Positions 42,091 to 51,686 are shown, counted from the stretch's first letter. The stretch: DNA of 64,000 nucleotides from Maritalea sp047634455 (GCF_047634455.1 NZ_JBLIAI010000001.1:62001-126000), one strand, 5' to 3'. Translations and numbers: made by a program. The notes: generated from the letters alone by a model not told the origin.

Positions 42091-44568
42091 ATGAACATGC
42101 GCCCTGAGTTTAATGGTCAAATCAACACGACAAAATTGCCTATTGAGGGAATGACATGTGCGTCTTGCGTCAAACGGGTTGAAACGGCCATTAGCAAGAT
42201 TGAAGGTGTCCGTGCTGTCTCTGTTAATTTGGCCACAGAAATGGCGACTTTTGAAGTCACCGATAAAGGCCAAGTCGACGAAGTCGCCAGAACAATAGAA
42301 AAAATTGGCTATGCGGTACCAACATTTGATGTCCAACTCGACATTGAGGGCATGACGTGTGCGTCTTGTGTGAAGCGTGTGGAAGATGCCCTGAGCAAGT
42401 TGTCAGGCGTTGTTAGTGCCAATGTGAACTTAGCAACAGAGAGCGCAAACATCATCGCCTTTCACGGTGTGGAAATCGCCTCACTTATTGGTGCCGTCAA
42501 AAAGGTAGGATACACCGCGAAACGACGTGCGTCTGACACATCATCTGACGATGAACGTAGAGCGAGCAAAGAAGCCCATTATGTGTCCTTGAAGCGGAAC
42601 TTCATCACAGCGGCAATTCTAACGGCACCGGTGTTTTTCTTGGAGATGGCTTCTCATTTCATTCCGGGCGTTCGAGAGAGTTTACTGAATTTAGTCGGCA
42701 AACAAAACCTATATCTGTTCTATTTTGTGCTCGCTACCATCGTGCAATTTGGCCCCGGCATGGTATTTTACAAAAAAGGAATACCAGCCTTGTTGCGCCT
42801 TGCCCCGGAAATGAATTCGCTGGTGGTGTTGGGTTCAACCGCAGCTTGGGCCTATTCCGTCGTGTCTACTTTTGCTGCTCAAATTTTACCCGCGGGCACG
42901 GCAAATGTTTATTTTGAAGCAAGCACTGTTATCGTGACACTCATTCTGCTTGGTCGCGTTCTTGAAGCCCGCGCCAAGGGTCGCACAAGTGAAGCCATTA
43001 CGAAATTGATGAACTTACAGGCAAAGTCGGCTCGCGTTCTGCGCAATGAAATCTTCGTTGATATACCGCTTGATGAAGTGCTCTCAGGTGACATCGTTCA
43101 AGTCCGCCCTGGCGACAAAGTGCCCGTAGATGGCGAAGTGACCAAAGGCTCATCCTTTGTTGATGAATCCATGATCTCAGGCGAGCCTATACCTGTTGAA
43201 AAAACCGCCGGTAGCGACGTTATTGGCGGCACGATCAACAAAACCGGTAGTTTTGAATTTCAGGCCACAAAAATTGGTGCCGACAGCGCGCTAGCGCAAA
43301 TCATCAAAATGGTCGAAAACGCTCAAGGCTCAAAACTGCCTATTCAAGCATTGGTCGACAAAGTCACCGCCATTTTCGTGCCTATAGTAATGCTCATCGC
43401 GCTAATTACGGTTGTCGTTTGGATGGTTTTTGGACCAGACCCAGCGCTATCATTCGCTCTCGTAAACGGCGTCGCGGTGCTTATTATCGCCTGCCCCTGC
43501 GCCATGGGCCTGGCCACACCAACTTCGATTATGGTTGGCACGGGACGCGCTGCCGAAATGGGGGTGTTGTTCAGAAATGGTGAAGCGCTTCAAGATTTGA
43601 AAAACACAGAAATTGTTGCTGTCGACAAAACTGGAACCTTAACGCTTGGTCGCCCGGTTTTAACCGATTTCAAGCTGTTTAACGGTTTTGAGGAAAACAA
43701 CACGCTAAGCTTAATTGCAGCGGCGGAATCAAATTCAGAACACCCGATCGCAGAGGCTATTGTTCAAGCGGCAAAAGAACGTAATATCTTAGTACCCACA
43801 ACAGATACCTTCAATTCTCAAACGGGATATGGAATTGAAGCTGAAGCTGATGGGCACACCGTTCAGGTTGGTGCTGATCGCTATATGATCAGTCTTGGGC
43901 ACGATTTATCTGCTTATAAAGAGATCACGATGGCGTTGGGGAACGAAGCCAAAACGCCGCTATATGCAGCAATAGATGGCAAGCTCGCGGCGATAATCGC
44001 TGTGGCTGATCCGATCAAAGAAACAACAGCAGCTGGAATTGCTGCACTACATAAATTGGGTCTAAAGGTCGCCATGATTACCGGCGACAACCAGCAAACC
44101 GCGAACGCAATTGCCAAGAAACTGAATATTGATACCGTGATTGCGGAAGTATTACCTGCGGGCAAAGTCGATGCAATCAAGCAATTGCAAGCTGGAAATA
44201 CCCATGTCAGCTTTGTTGGTGACGGTATTAATGATGCACCGGCTCTTGCACAAAGCAATGTTGGACTTGCGATCGGAACAGGGACAGACATTGCAATTGA
44301 GAGCGCTGACGTCGTTTTGATGTCTGGCGATATGCGCGGCGTGGCAAATGCAATAGCACTCTCAAAAGCCACCATCACGAACATTCATCAAAATCTATTT
44401 TGGGCATTTGCGTATAATGTCAGCTTGATCCCGGTGGCAACCGGTATTCTTTATCCGATCACCGGCACATTGTTATCCCCAATGTTGGCAGCGGGTGCAA
44501 TGGCCGTTTCAAGCGTATTCGTTTTAACAAATGCGCTACGTTTAAAACGTTTCCGCGCAACACACTAG
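42091..44568 (+). CDS. copA: Cu(I)-exporting P1B-type ATPase
   Basis: The 825-residue pump has two N-terminal HMA domains (GMTCASC near residues 20-26 and again near 90-96), the membrane CPC motif (ACPCAMGLATP), the phosphorylation site DKTGTLT and the GDGINDAP hinge. It exports Cu(I) from the cytosol. Upstream CueR-type control and the divergent copZ fit copper rather than zinc or cadmium. It ends at a strong terminator. Confidence 0.95.
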   Translation: MNMRPEFNGQINTTKLPIEGMTCASCVKRVETAISKIEGVRAVSVNLATEMATFEVTDKGQVDEVARTIEKIGYAVPTFDVQLDIEGMTCASCVKRVEDALSKLSGVVSANVNLATESANIIAFHGVEIASLIGAVKKVGYTAKRRASDTSSDDERRASKEAHYVSLKRNFITAAILTAPVFFLEMASHFIPGVRESLLNLVGKQNLYLFYFVLATIVQFGPGMVFYKKGIPALLRLAPEMNSLVVLGSTAAWAYSVVSTFAAQILPAGTANVYFEASTVIVTLILLGRVLEARAKGRTSEAITKLMNLQAKSARVLRNEIFVDIPLDEVLSGDIVQVRPGDKVPVDGEVTKGSSFVDESMISGEPIPVEKTAGSDVIGGTINKTGSFEFQATKIGADSALAQIIKMVENAQGSKLPIQALVDKVTAIFVPIVMLIALITVVVWMVFGPDPALSFALVNGVAVLIIACPCAMGLATPTSIMVGTGRAAEMGVLFRNGEALQDLKNTEIVAVDKTGTLTLGRPVLTDFKLFNGFEENNTLSLIAAAESNSEHPIAEAIVQAAKERNILVPTTDTFNSQTGYGIEAEADGHTVQVGADRYMISLGHDLSAYKEITMALGNEAKTPLYAAIDGKLAAIIAVADPIKETTAAGIAALHKLGLKVAMITGDNQQTANAIAKKLNIDTVIAEVLPAGKVDAIKQLQAGNTHVSFVGDGINDAPALAQSNVGLAIGTGTDIAIESADVVLMSGDMRGVANAIALSKATITNIHQNLFWAFAYNVSLIPVATGILYPITGTLLSPMLAAGAMAVSSVFVLTNALRLKRFRATH

Positions 44569-44578
44569 AAAACTACAA

Positions 44579-44617
44579 GCAGGCGACATTTGTTTGTCGC
44601 CTGCCCTTCGTTTTCTT
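44579..44617 (+). terminator. Bidirectional terminator between copA and the APC gene
   Basis: GCAGGCGACA (44579-44588) pairs with TGTCGCCTGC (44595-44604) around a TTTGTT loop, followed by CCTTCGTTTTCTT. It separates convergent copA and the permease gene. Confidence 0.8.
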
Positions 44618-45938
44618 AGTGTTCGTGAGTCTCGTTTACTGCCAGCCATTTCCCGGTATAAAACCGTTCAAAGACAAACACGATCAGGAATGTGACAGCG
44701 GCAATTAACACAATTGCGGGGTCAGATTGCAGCTTCATGGACGTAAACGCGATGAGCACAATGGCGTCTGCCAAAAGTGCCGCAATCAAAATCCACGATG
44801 ATGCCCCAATGTCTTTTCTGCGATATCGCAGCACGCCCCAATGAACGAGCATGTCCATAACAAGATAGAAAAATGCACCCAAAGATGCGATCCGACCGAG
44901 ATCAAAAAACACTGCCAAAACAGAAGCGATAACAACAGTATACACAAGCGTGTGCCGCTGAATTGGTCCCGACATACCAAAATGACTATGTGGGATCATC
45001 TTCATATTCGTGAGCATGGCAAGCATACGAGAAACTGCAAACACGCTGGCCAATACCCCTGATGCGGTCGCTACAGCAGCGAGAACAACCGTTAAATAGA
45101 ATCCAAGCTGGCCAAGTGCTGGTGCTGCAGCTTCCGCCAATGAATAATCCCGGGCGGCAATAATTTGCTCAATGGTCAAACTGGACCCCACGCCAAAGGC
45201 GACCAACAAATAAACAACAACACACAGTGCGATGGAAATCATGATGGCGCGACCAACGTTTTTGTGCGGATCCGTTACCTCACCACCGCTGTTGGTGATT
45301 GTGGTAAACCCTTTAAATGCGAGAATTGCAAACGCCACTGAGGCCACAAAACCCATTGCGGTGAATGTTTGCACCCCATCGGAAGCCGAAAACTGAAATC
45401 CGCTGGACCATAAAGCTGCGATACCAAAAAGTGCGATGCCGCCAATTTTAATGGCTGCCATTATGAGCGAAAAAAGCCCGACAGATCGGTTTCCGGCGAT
45501 ATTGACAACAAATGCAAACAAAATCACTGCGACGGCCAATATAGGCACCAACGGGCCACTCGTAATTTCAAAAGGTCGCAACACATATGTGGCAAATGTA
45601 CGGGCCACCAAACTTTCAGCAATAACCATGCTTAGCGCCATTAGAAGTGCTGCGGCCGCAGCAATGCCGCCGGGGCCATAGCATTTCTGCAAAATCATAG
45701 CGATGCCGCCAGATGAGGGCCAGGCGTTTGACATTTTGATATAACTATAAGCACTAAGACTGGTCACGATTGCACCAATGATAAATGCAAGTGGAAAAAG
45801 CGGGCCTGCGAGTTGAGCAACTTGGCCCGTCAGCGCAAAAATTCCGGCGCCGATCATGACGCCAGTGCCCATGGCAACGGCGCCTCCGAGTGAAATACTC
45901 CCGGCTTTATAGTCCTCGGCTTTATGGTCGTGCTGCAT
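44616..45938 (-). CDS. APC family amino acid/polyamine permease
   Basis: The 440-residue protein has about twelve membrane segments and the APC opening GSISLGGAVAMGTGVMIGAG. Substrate is unknown. Its presence between copper genes is odd: it may be unrelated, or export or import a metal-chelating amino acid. The start is taken at the second Met (45938), a few codons after an alternative Met at 45950. Confidence 0.82.
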   Translation of the reverse strand: MQHDHKAEDYKAGSISLGGAVAMGTGVMIGAGIFALTGQVAQLAGPLFPLAFIIGAIVTSLSAYSYIKMSNAWPSSGGIAMILQKCYGPGGIAAAAALLMALSMVIAESLVARTFATYVLRPFEITSGPLVPILAVAVILFAFVVNIAGNRSVGLFSLIMAAIKIGGIALFGIAALWSSGFQFSASDGVQTFTAMGFVASVAFAILAFKGFTTITNSGGEVTDPHKNVGRAIMISIALCVVVYLLVAFGVGSSLTIEQIIAARDYSLAEAAAPALGQLGFYLTVVLAAVATASGVLASVFAVSRMLAMLTNMKMIPHSHFGMSGPIQRHTLVYTVVIASVLAVFFDLGRIASLGAFFYLVMDMLVHWGVLRYRRKDIGASSWILIAALLADAIVLIAFTSMKLQSDPAIVLIAAVTFLIVFVFERFYTGKWLAVNETHEH

Positions 45939-46076
45939 TGTTGGCTCCATTTGTTGAGTCGTTGCAAACGATGCCAGCGTAAATCGAAATTTTAGCTGAT
46001 CACGATCTGCATCTGAAATTCAGCCTGACCTGGTTTGAATAGTCGACACCACCCATTTCACCAACCAAAAACAAAC

Positions 46077-46505
46077 CTACATGTCGTGCTGCGCCGTCGC
46101 GACGCCATTGGCCACCTGGAGTTCACGTATGTAGGTGACAATCGCTGCGACGTGCAACTGAGTTAGCCCCTCGCGTGGTGGCATATTGCCGAACTTCCAA
46201 TGGTGCTGTGGCACGCCATTTTGGACCGCATTAAGAAATGCTGCATCGCCATGATGGCCTGGGTTGTAAATATCGTGAATTAGTGGCGGGGCACCGTCGC
46301 CACCGCTGGCGTTATCCCCATGACAAGCTGAACAGTTCTCGTCAAATATTTCTTTGCCTTTTTCTGCCAACGGAGAAAGCTCAACAAGCCGAACGTCAAC
46401 TTTGCCGGACAAATTTGCGGTGTCTGGAAAATCCGGCTTATTGAAGTAGTTCCATGCTACTATGGTCAATCCAACAGCAAAAAAGCCCAACACGATATAC
46501 TTCAT
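46077..46505 (-). CDS. Membrane-anchored c-type cytochrome (island cyt c 1)
   Basis: A 142-residue protein with an N-terminal membrane segment, one heme site CSACH, an HHGDAAFLNAVQNGVPQHHW segment and a likely distal Met in NMPP. It is paralogous to the divergent cytochrome at 46724 (shared HHADI/HHGDA, GV-QHHW, MP-EG). It probably takes part in periplasmic copper oxidation or electron transfer, but no function is proved. The promoter carries a CueR-like motif. Confidence 0.8.
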   Translation of the reverse strand: MKYIVLGFFAVGLTIVAWNYFNKPDFPDTANLSGKVDVRLVELSPLAEKGKEIFDENCSACHGDNASGGDGAPPLIHDIYNPGHHGDAAFLNAVQNGVPQHHWKFGNMPPREGLTQLHVAAIVTYIRELQVANGVATAQHDM

Positions 46506-46546
46506 TTCAATTCCTGACTGTAAATTCGACGCTCAACTGAACGCGA

Positions 46547-46577
46547 GAACTGCAACATCCCCCAACTGGAAGGTCAA
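46547..46577 (-). promoter_or_regulatory. CueR-like site of the minus-strand cytochrome gene
   Basis: TTGACC (complement of GGTCAA at 46572-46577) is followed by ACCTTCCAGTTGGGGGATGT. At 19 bp spacing the -10 position reads CAGTTC, which is poor. The core CCCCAACTGGAA is shared with the facing site at 46628-46658. Confidence 0.5.
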
Positions 46578-46627
46578 TCTAAATATAGCAGATGCGACAA
46601 TTGGGCAAGCGGCACACAAATCACCAG

Positions 46628-46658
46628 TTGACATTTCCCCAACTGGAACCTGCATGTA
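46628..46658 (+). promoter_or_regulatory. CueR-like promoter of the plus-strand cytochrome gene
   Basis: TTGACA -35 (46628-46633) and CATGTA -10 (46653-46658) have a 19-bp spacer containing the dyad ATTTCCCCAACTGGAACCT. It faces the sibling site at 46547-46577. Confidence 0.65.
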
Positions 46659-46723
46659 ACGCCCAAATCGCACTTTTCAAAAACTGCCCCATTTTAAACA
46701 ACTTGGCCCGTCAGAAGTGAATT

Positions 46724-47134
46724 ATGTCTAAGAACCTCAACTATCTAATTTTGGTAATTATACTTGTTGGTGGCACCGTTTGGTACCTTAAGGGGAGCAA
46801 GCCAGAAGCGACAGGCGAACCAATGGCAGAAGTCTTGGTGCCGCAATTAACAAGCGAGGAACAGGAGGGAAAGGCTTTGTTTGCTGAAAACTGCTCTTCG
46901 TGCCACGGCGATAATGCGGAGGGTCGACAGGGCTTTGCCCCATCGCTGGTTCATACATATTACAAACCATCTCACCACGCTGATATCGCTTTCCAACTTG
47001 CCGCTAAAAACGGCGTTCGGCAGCATCACTGGACGTTTGGTGACATGCCGCGTGTTGAAGGCGTTGATGAGAGTGATCTAACTTTAATCATCTCCTACAT
47101 TCGTAAATTGCAGGTAACAAACGGAATTGAATAA
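46724..47134 (+). CDS. Membrane-anchored c-type cytochrome (island cyt c 2)
   Basis: A 136-residue paralogue of the divergent cytochrome, with an N-terminal membrane segment, the heme site CSSCH near residue 66, FGDMPRVEG (possible Met ligand), and HHADIAFQLAAKNGVRQHHW. The duplicated pair suggests a divergently transcribed duplication. Its start is the ATG after the CueR-like promoter at 46628-46658. Confidence 0.8.
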   Translation: MSKNLNYLILVIILVGGTVWYLKGSKPEATGEPMAEVLVPQLTSEEQEGKALFAENCSSCHGDNAEGRQGFAPSLVHTYYKPSHHADIAFQLAAKNGVRQHHWTFGDMPRVEGVDESDLTLIISYIRKLQVTNGIE

Positions 47135-47153
47135 TTTCTCGCGTGCACAACAA

Positions 47154-47199
47154 GGGGCAGTAATCAGCATGACGCGCCGCCTGCCCCATTTTGGGGTTT
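47154..47199 (+). terminator. Possible terminator after cytochrome 2
   Basis: GGGGCAG (47154-47160) pairs with CTGCCCC (47181-47187) around a 20-nt loop. Alternatively CCCCA-TTT-TGGGG (47184-47196) followed by TTTGATC could form a compact hairpin. Weak U-run. Confidence 0.4.
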
Positions 47200-47388
47200 G
47201 ATCGGTGCGTAGCACAACACCAAAACTGAATTTGTATTAAATAATCAGAGCAAATGGCTGTTTTGCTGACATATGAAAGAACACGCAGCGTTTGGCAGGA
47301 ACGCTTGGTTCATGGTTTGGGAGTAAACTTGTTATCACAATTACCTCATCATGGTAGAAATGGATTTTCCGACGGTGTATGATTCGCT

Positions 47389-47712
47389 ATGCGCATCCTA
47401 TTGACGATTATTGTTGCAAGTTTTCTTTTGTTCGCACAATCAATGCTGGCGAATGCTAATTCGCGCCTAGATTCCACGCCAGCAATTGCCAGCCTGGTTA
47501 TCGAGCAATCAGTTGGTGGTGAATGCTGCAGCTCTGAAAAGACGGCCCACGCCAAAACAAATTGTGTTAGCGATTGTACGGTAGGCATATCTGGTTTAGT
47601 CGCAGCTTTTTGCGGGCAATTTAACCTGGCGGCTGAATGTCACAACGGCGAACTGCTTCGTGCGATTGTCTTGTCACTCAATGCCCCCCCGCCGATCACT
47701 GTGTCCTCATAA
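47389..47712 (+). CDS. Small secreted Cys-rich protein, putative metal-related
   Basis: The 107-residue protein has a Sec-type signal (about residues 1-23, ending near ANA) and clustered Cys in the mature part (GECCSSEKTAHAKTNCVSDC, then CGQF and ECHNG), with a Pro-rich C-terminus. No family was recognised. Its position before an L,D-transpeptidase, cytochrome and DsbA-like gene, and its paired Cys, suggest periplasmic metal binding. The ORF is followed closely by the next gene. Confidence 0.5.
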   Translation: MRILLTIIVASFLLFAQSMLANANSRLDSTPAIASLVIEQSVGGECCSSEKTAHAKTNCVSDCTVGISGLVAAFCGQFNLAAECHNGELLRAIVLSLNAPPPITVSS

Positions 47713-47785
47713 CAAATTTCAACATCTTAAACCAAAATGTTGCGTAGAACTTAAGCGCAACCACAAAAATTATGTGGCAGAATTT

Positions 47786-48463
47786 ATGACGATTAGCATC
47801 CCAACCCCATCGCGCCGGCAATTTATTCAGACAGGTTCAGCACTTGCATTGACCGGACTGCTCGGTGCCTGTGCCTCTGGTGTCAGTGCCGAGAAAAGTG
47901 CAACAGAGTTGACCAGCGCAGCCGCCTCTATGTATGGGCCCCTGCCAAACGAGCAGTTCCCGATACCGGCAATTGACCCGAAAAAAATCGACCCGCAATA
48001 CTATCGACAAGAAGTTCGGTACAAGACTGATGAGCAGCCCGGTACTGTGGTCGTCGATACGACGAAGTTCTTCCTCTATTTGGTGCAGCCAGATGGCCGC
48101 GCCCTCCGGTATGGTGTTGGCTTAGGACGTGCAGGCTTTGCCTGGTCCGGCAGAGCGCTCATCCAATGGAAGCGAAAATGGCCAACATGGACTCCGCCTG
48201 CAGATATGATCGCGCGCCAGCCAGAACTAGAGAAATATAGCTACGAAAACGGTGGCATGCAGCCAGGTCTAAATAACCCACTTGGTGCACGGGCGCTTTA
48301 TATCTTCAAAGACGGCAAAGACACGCTTTATCGATTGCATGGTACGCCGGAATATTGGAGTATCGGCAAAGCGGTCTCGAGTGGATGTGTTCGGTTATTC
48401 AATCATGACATCATCGATTTGTATCAAAGAGTGCCGAACAAAACCCCAATCCTTGTGATCTGA
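47786..48463 (+). CDS. L,D-transpeptidase (YkuD), Tat-targeted
   Basis: The 225-residue protein has a twin-arginine signal (SRRQFIQTGSALALTGLLGA) with a possible lipobox (LGAC), then a YkuD domain with the catalytic HGTPEYWSIGKAVSSGCVRL (Cys nucleophile in SGC). It would crosslink peptidoglycan or attach proteins. It sits in the copper island; Cu(II) is known to inhibit such Cys enzymes, so a dedicated copy may serve under metal stress (inference). The ATG at 47786 is set by the signal peptide. Confidence 0.85.
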   Translation: MTISIPTPSRRQFIQTGSALALTGLLGACASGVSAEKSATELTSAAASMYGPLPNEQFPIPAIDPKKIDPQYYRQEVRYKTDEQPGTVVVDTTKFFLYLVQPDGRALRYGVGLGRAGFAWSGRALIQWKRKWPTWTPPADMIARQPELEKYSYENGGMQPGLNNPLGARALYIFKDGKDTLYRLHGTPEYWSIGKAVSSGCVRLFNHDIIDLYQRVPNKTPILVI

Positions 48464-48470
48464 GGATGCT

Positions 48471-48947
48471 GTGAAGACTAAACCAGTGATCTTTGGCGGC
48501 ATCGCAGTTTCGGTTTTGATTGTAATGTCATGGGCAAATATTGGCATCTCTCAAATCGGACTGCCTGCCGGTTCATTGCTGCCTTATAAGGATCCAGTCG
48601 TTGTGGCCAAAGGGGAAGTGATCTACAGTGAAAACTGTGCGTCATGTCACGGCGACAATTTGAAAGGTGAGCCAGACTGGCAAACGCCTAAAGAATCAGG
48701 TCGTATGCCAGCACCTCCACATGATGAAACCGGTCATACTTGGCATCATAGAGATGAACTGCTCATGACGATTACCAAACTTGGCCTCGCCAAACTCATA
48801 AACAAGCCAGATTACCAAACCGACATGCCCATCTATGATGGCATTTTGGAAGACCATGAAATTATCGCCGCGCTCGCCTACATAAAATCCAGATGGCCTG
48901 GCGAAATTCAAACCCGCCATGACGAAATGAACAGCCAGCCTAAGTAG
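48471..48947 (+). CDS. Membrane-anchored c-type cytochrome (island cyt c 3)
   Basis: A 158-residue protein with an N-terminal membrane segment and the heme site CASCH near residue 61. It has a longer C-terminus than the other two cytochromes and carries HTWHHRDELL and MPIYDG segments. It begins with GTG 7 bp after the L,D-transpeptidase stop, so it is co-transcribed. It may pass electrons with the DsbA-like protein encoded next. Confidence 0.8.
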   Translation: MKTKPVIFGGIAVSVLIVMSWANIGISQIGLPAGSLLPYKDPVVVAKGEVIYSENCASCHGDNLKGEPDWQTPKESGRMPAPPHDETGHTWHHRDELLMTITKLGLAKLINKPDYQTDMPIYDGILEDHEIIAALAYIKSRWPGEIQTRHDEMNSQPK

Positions 48948-48953
48948 AAAACA

Positions 48954-49691
48954 ATGATGATGATTAAACAAGTCTTTGCCGTACTGGTTGTTGCTCTATT
49001 GACGACCTTTTCCACTGTCGCTGTCGCAGACGAACACGACGCTTCGCGTATCAAGCAACTCGCTTTAGACGCCATTCTGGAAAATCCAGAAATTATCGCA
49101 CAGGCGATTACAATTCTTCGCGCCCAAGACGAGCAACGTCAACTGGAAAACGTCAAGCTAACGCTAGAGCTTTATCGTGAGGAATTAGAGAACGACCCGA
49201 ACGCGCCTGTTTTGGGCAACCCCGATGGCACAATAGCTGTTGTTGAGTTCTTTGATTACAATTGCCCATACTGCAAGCGCGTCGCACCAGACGTGTTAGA
49301 ACTCATCAACACCGATAGTGAGATTAAATTGGTTTATCGCGAATGGCCAATTTTGGGCGAAAACTCGGTTTTTGCTGCCCGCGCCGCATTGGCAGCGAGA
49401 GAACAAGGCAAATATGAGGAAATGCATTGGGCCCTCATGAGCCTTCGGCAGGCAAACCCTGAAACTGTATTGGCCGCAGCCGCCGATTTGGGGCTAGATC
49501 TGCAAAAACTACAAACTGATATGCAGAGCGAAAAAATTGACCAGCATATAGGCATGTCCATGCAACTCGCGGATGCACTTGGTTTCTCTGGTACGCCATC
49601 GTTTGTTATTGGCGATCAAACTGCACCTGGCGCGATACCTTTGTCCGAAATGCGAGAAATGGTTAAAAACTCGAAGGAAGCCAACGAGTAA
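48954..49691 (+). CDS. DsbA-family thiol-disulfide oxidoreductase (ScsC/Com1-like)
   Basis: The 245-residue protein has a signal peptide (to about residue 25) and a DsbA/thioredoxin domain with the CPYC active site (FFDYNCPYCKR) and the cis-Pro loop FSGTPSFVIG. An N-terminal helical segment precedes the domain, as in ScsC/Com1-type proteins linked to copper tolerance. It would form or reshuffle disulfides in the periplasm. It ends the four-gene run started by the Cys-rich protein. Confidence 0.85.
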   Translation: MMMIKQVFAVLVVALLTTFSTVAVADEHDASRIKQLALDAILENPEIIAQAITILRAQDEQRQLENVKLTLELYREELENDPNAPVLGNPDGTIAVVEFFDYNCPYCKRVAPDVLELINTDSEIKLVYREWPILGENSVFAARAALAAREQGKYEEMHWALMSLRQANPETVLAAAADLGLDLQKLQTDMQSEKIDQHIGMSMQLADALGFSGTPSFVIGDQTAPGAIPLSEMREMVKNSKEANE

Positions 49692-49776
49692 TTCTTTGGG
49701 TGGATTTCATCCCATTCGAAAACGTCTCTTGGGGGTTTTCAAATGGGGTGGTGCTTTCTTGCGCTAGGCATTTTCA

Positions 49777-51018
49777 CTAAGCCTTGTGTTGCGCCTCAAT
49801 ACGCATCAACAAGAACGCTTGAAGAAGCGCAGCAATCATTGAGATGGCAAAAACAAATGTCAACCCGAAGAAGGTAGCCACAATCCCCGCCAGCAATGGG
49901 AGCACAAAGGCAGGCGCTGTAATCGCGTTGAAATAACCACTATATGCGGGCCGAAGGTTGTCAGGCGATATCTCCATCAAGAAGCCGATGACAGCGATTG
50001 TCAGGCCATTGGCAAGAGCGCCGAGAATGAAAAATACCCCTATAAACACATAAAACATCTGGTCAACATCAAGCTTTCCGTTGAAGATAAGAAACAGGAT
50101 CACCGCAGGTGGAAATATTCTTGCAACTGCAATGCTTTTCAAGAGGCTAGCTTTGCCGAGATGGTCGCCCCACCAGCCCCACAAGACGTTCGAGATCAGT
50201 GCTCCTGCAGTTTGCGCTGCCAACAATAGCGTTACGTCGCCAAGATCAATCCCGTTTGCATCTGCCTGCACGATGTAAAAGGGCATTGCCATGAGAACAG
50301 CGCCACCACACCATTGCGCATAGACGAATTTTCTGAACTTAAAGTCGGTTTGAAACACGACCACGCCATCTTTAAGGTATTGAAAGAAAGTCGGTTTTTG
50401 TGGTGTCACTGAGCTTGTTTCTGGCTCTCCCATAGCCGCAAAAACCACAGATGATAAATACATCAATACAGACGCCATCGCGATGATTGCTGCGTAGGAA
50501 AGCGGAAAAGCAAGCATGCTGGTCAAGCGCTCGGCAATGGCCACGACGCCCAAAGCAAGAACGCCGCCACCAAAAAATCTAGTGGCCAGTAACCGACTTC
50601 GAAGTTCTGATGGAACGGAACGCGCAACAATATCATTGTAGGGAACGGCGACAATGCCGCTGATAAAAGAGTAGGCTGTCCAAATTGCCAGTACCAGAAT
50701 TGATAATGTCTGAGTGGGTATGCCCGATCCGAACAAGAGAAGAAGCGCCAGCAAAGCCATGCAGCTTGCACGGCCAAATGCACCAACAACATAGTAGCGC
50801 ATGCTGGAGCCGCCACGTTGAGCGAGGAAGCCAACAATCAATTGTGGGAACAACCACCCGAACCGTAAGATCGCAGTGACAGCCCCAACGGCTATCGGGT
50901 TGCCAGTTAGCTGATAAACCAACGAGGATATAATGGTTGCAGAATCAATGGCCGTCGAGCCTGCCTGAAAAGCAATTCCGGCGGTTGCTACACTTTTGAA
51001 ACGGCTTTTTGTACTCAC
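49777..51018 (-). CDS. MFS transporter
   Basis: The 413-residue protein has about twelve membrane segments typical of the major facilitator superfamily, with no substrate motif recognised. It overlaps the CcdA-like gene by 4 bp (ATGA), so the two form an operon whose promoter carries a CueR-like site. A metal or metal-chelate exporter is possible. Confidence 0.8.
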   Translation of the reverse strand: MSTKSRFKSVATAGIAFQAGSTAIDSATIISSLVYQLTGNPIAVGAVTAILRFGWLFPQLIVGFLAQRGGSSMRYYVVGAFGRASCMALLALLLLFGSGIPTQTLSILVLAIWTAYSFISGIVAVPYNDIVARSVPSELRSRLLATRFFGGGVLALGVVAIAERLTSMLAFPLSYAAIIAMASVLMYLSSVVFAAMGEPETSSVTPQKPTFFQYLKDGVVVFQTDFKFRKFVYAQWCGGAVLMAMPFYIVQADANGIDLGDVTLLLAAQTAGALISNVLWGWWGDHLGKASLLKSIAVARIFPPAVILFLIFNGKLDVDQMFYVFIGVFFILGALANGLTIAVIGFLMEISPDNLRPAYSGYFNAITAPAFVLPLLAGIVATFFGLTFVFAISMIAALLQAFLLMRIEAQHKA

Positions 51019-51686
51019 AGTCCCGACCAGTTTATGGGGTCAACATAAAGCCCAAACCAAATTGACCAGAGCCCGAGCACAACAAAAACAACACCGATGA
51101 GCCATCGCATCCGCTTCATTTTTGTTCCCAATGTTTCGAGCCATGAGGCAAGCCTGGGGACTGCGGCAAATAACGCGAGTGGTGACGATAAAAACAAACC
51201 AAAAAGGAACATCATCAAAAAACCGGTAGTCACCGTTCCAGTGGTTGCAGCAAGTCCCAACAGCCCGAAAACAATTGGCGCAGCACATGCCGGGATGTTT
51301 AGACCGAATGCCAACCCGAGAACAATGGGGTTCCGAGCGCGCTTCCATGCGGCAGGTGCCAGGCTGATTCTGTGCTTAATGAGACCCGACCGGCCAATCA
51401 AGAACGCAATTCCAATGGCAGAATATATCACCCCGAATACCAGCCAAAAGCTGGTCTGTATGCCGATGATCGCTTGACCTAGAAATGCGATTACCGCCCC
51501 AAACAGTCCTGACACGAGCGCCCGAGTAGCAACGAAAGTCAGAACGGCGTTTAGTTTTTCACGGCGGGATCGATCAGCCTGAGTTTCAAGAAACAACAGA
51601 TGCCCGCCGATCGTGCATGGCTCAATGAAACCTAAAAGGCCCAAACCAATTGGTAGAAGAATAAATTCAAGCGTTGTAAATTCCAT
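51015..51686 (-). CDS. CcdA/DsbD-like membrane protein
   Basis: The 223-residue protein has about six membrane segments with conserved Cys in GFIEPCTIGGHLLFL and NIPACAAPIVFG, as in CcdA, which moves reducing equivalents from cytosolic thioredoxin to the periplasm. It could keep the DsbA-like protein or cytochrome apoproteins of the island reduced. It is the first gene of a two-gene operon with the MFS gene. Confidence 0.8.
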   Translation of the reverse strand: MEFTTLEFILLPIGLGLLGFIEPCTIGGHLLFLETQADRSRREKLNAVLTFVATRALVSGLFGAVIAFLGQAIIGIQTSFWLVFGVIYSAIGIAFLIGRSGLIKHRISLAPAAWKRARNPIVLGLAFGLNIPACAAPIVFGLLGLAATTGTVTTGFLMMFLFGLFLSSPLALFAAVPRLASWLETLGTKMKRMRWLIGVVFVVLGLWSIWFGLYVDPINWSGL

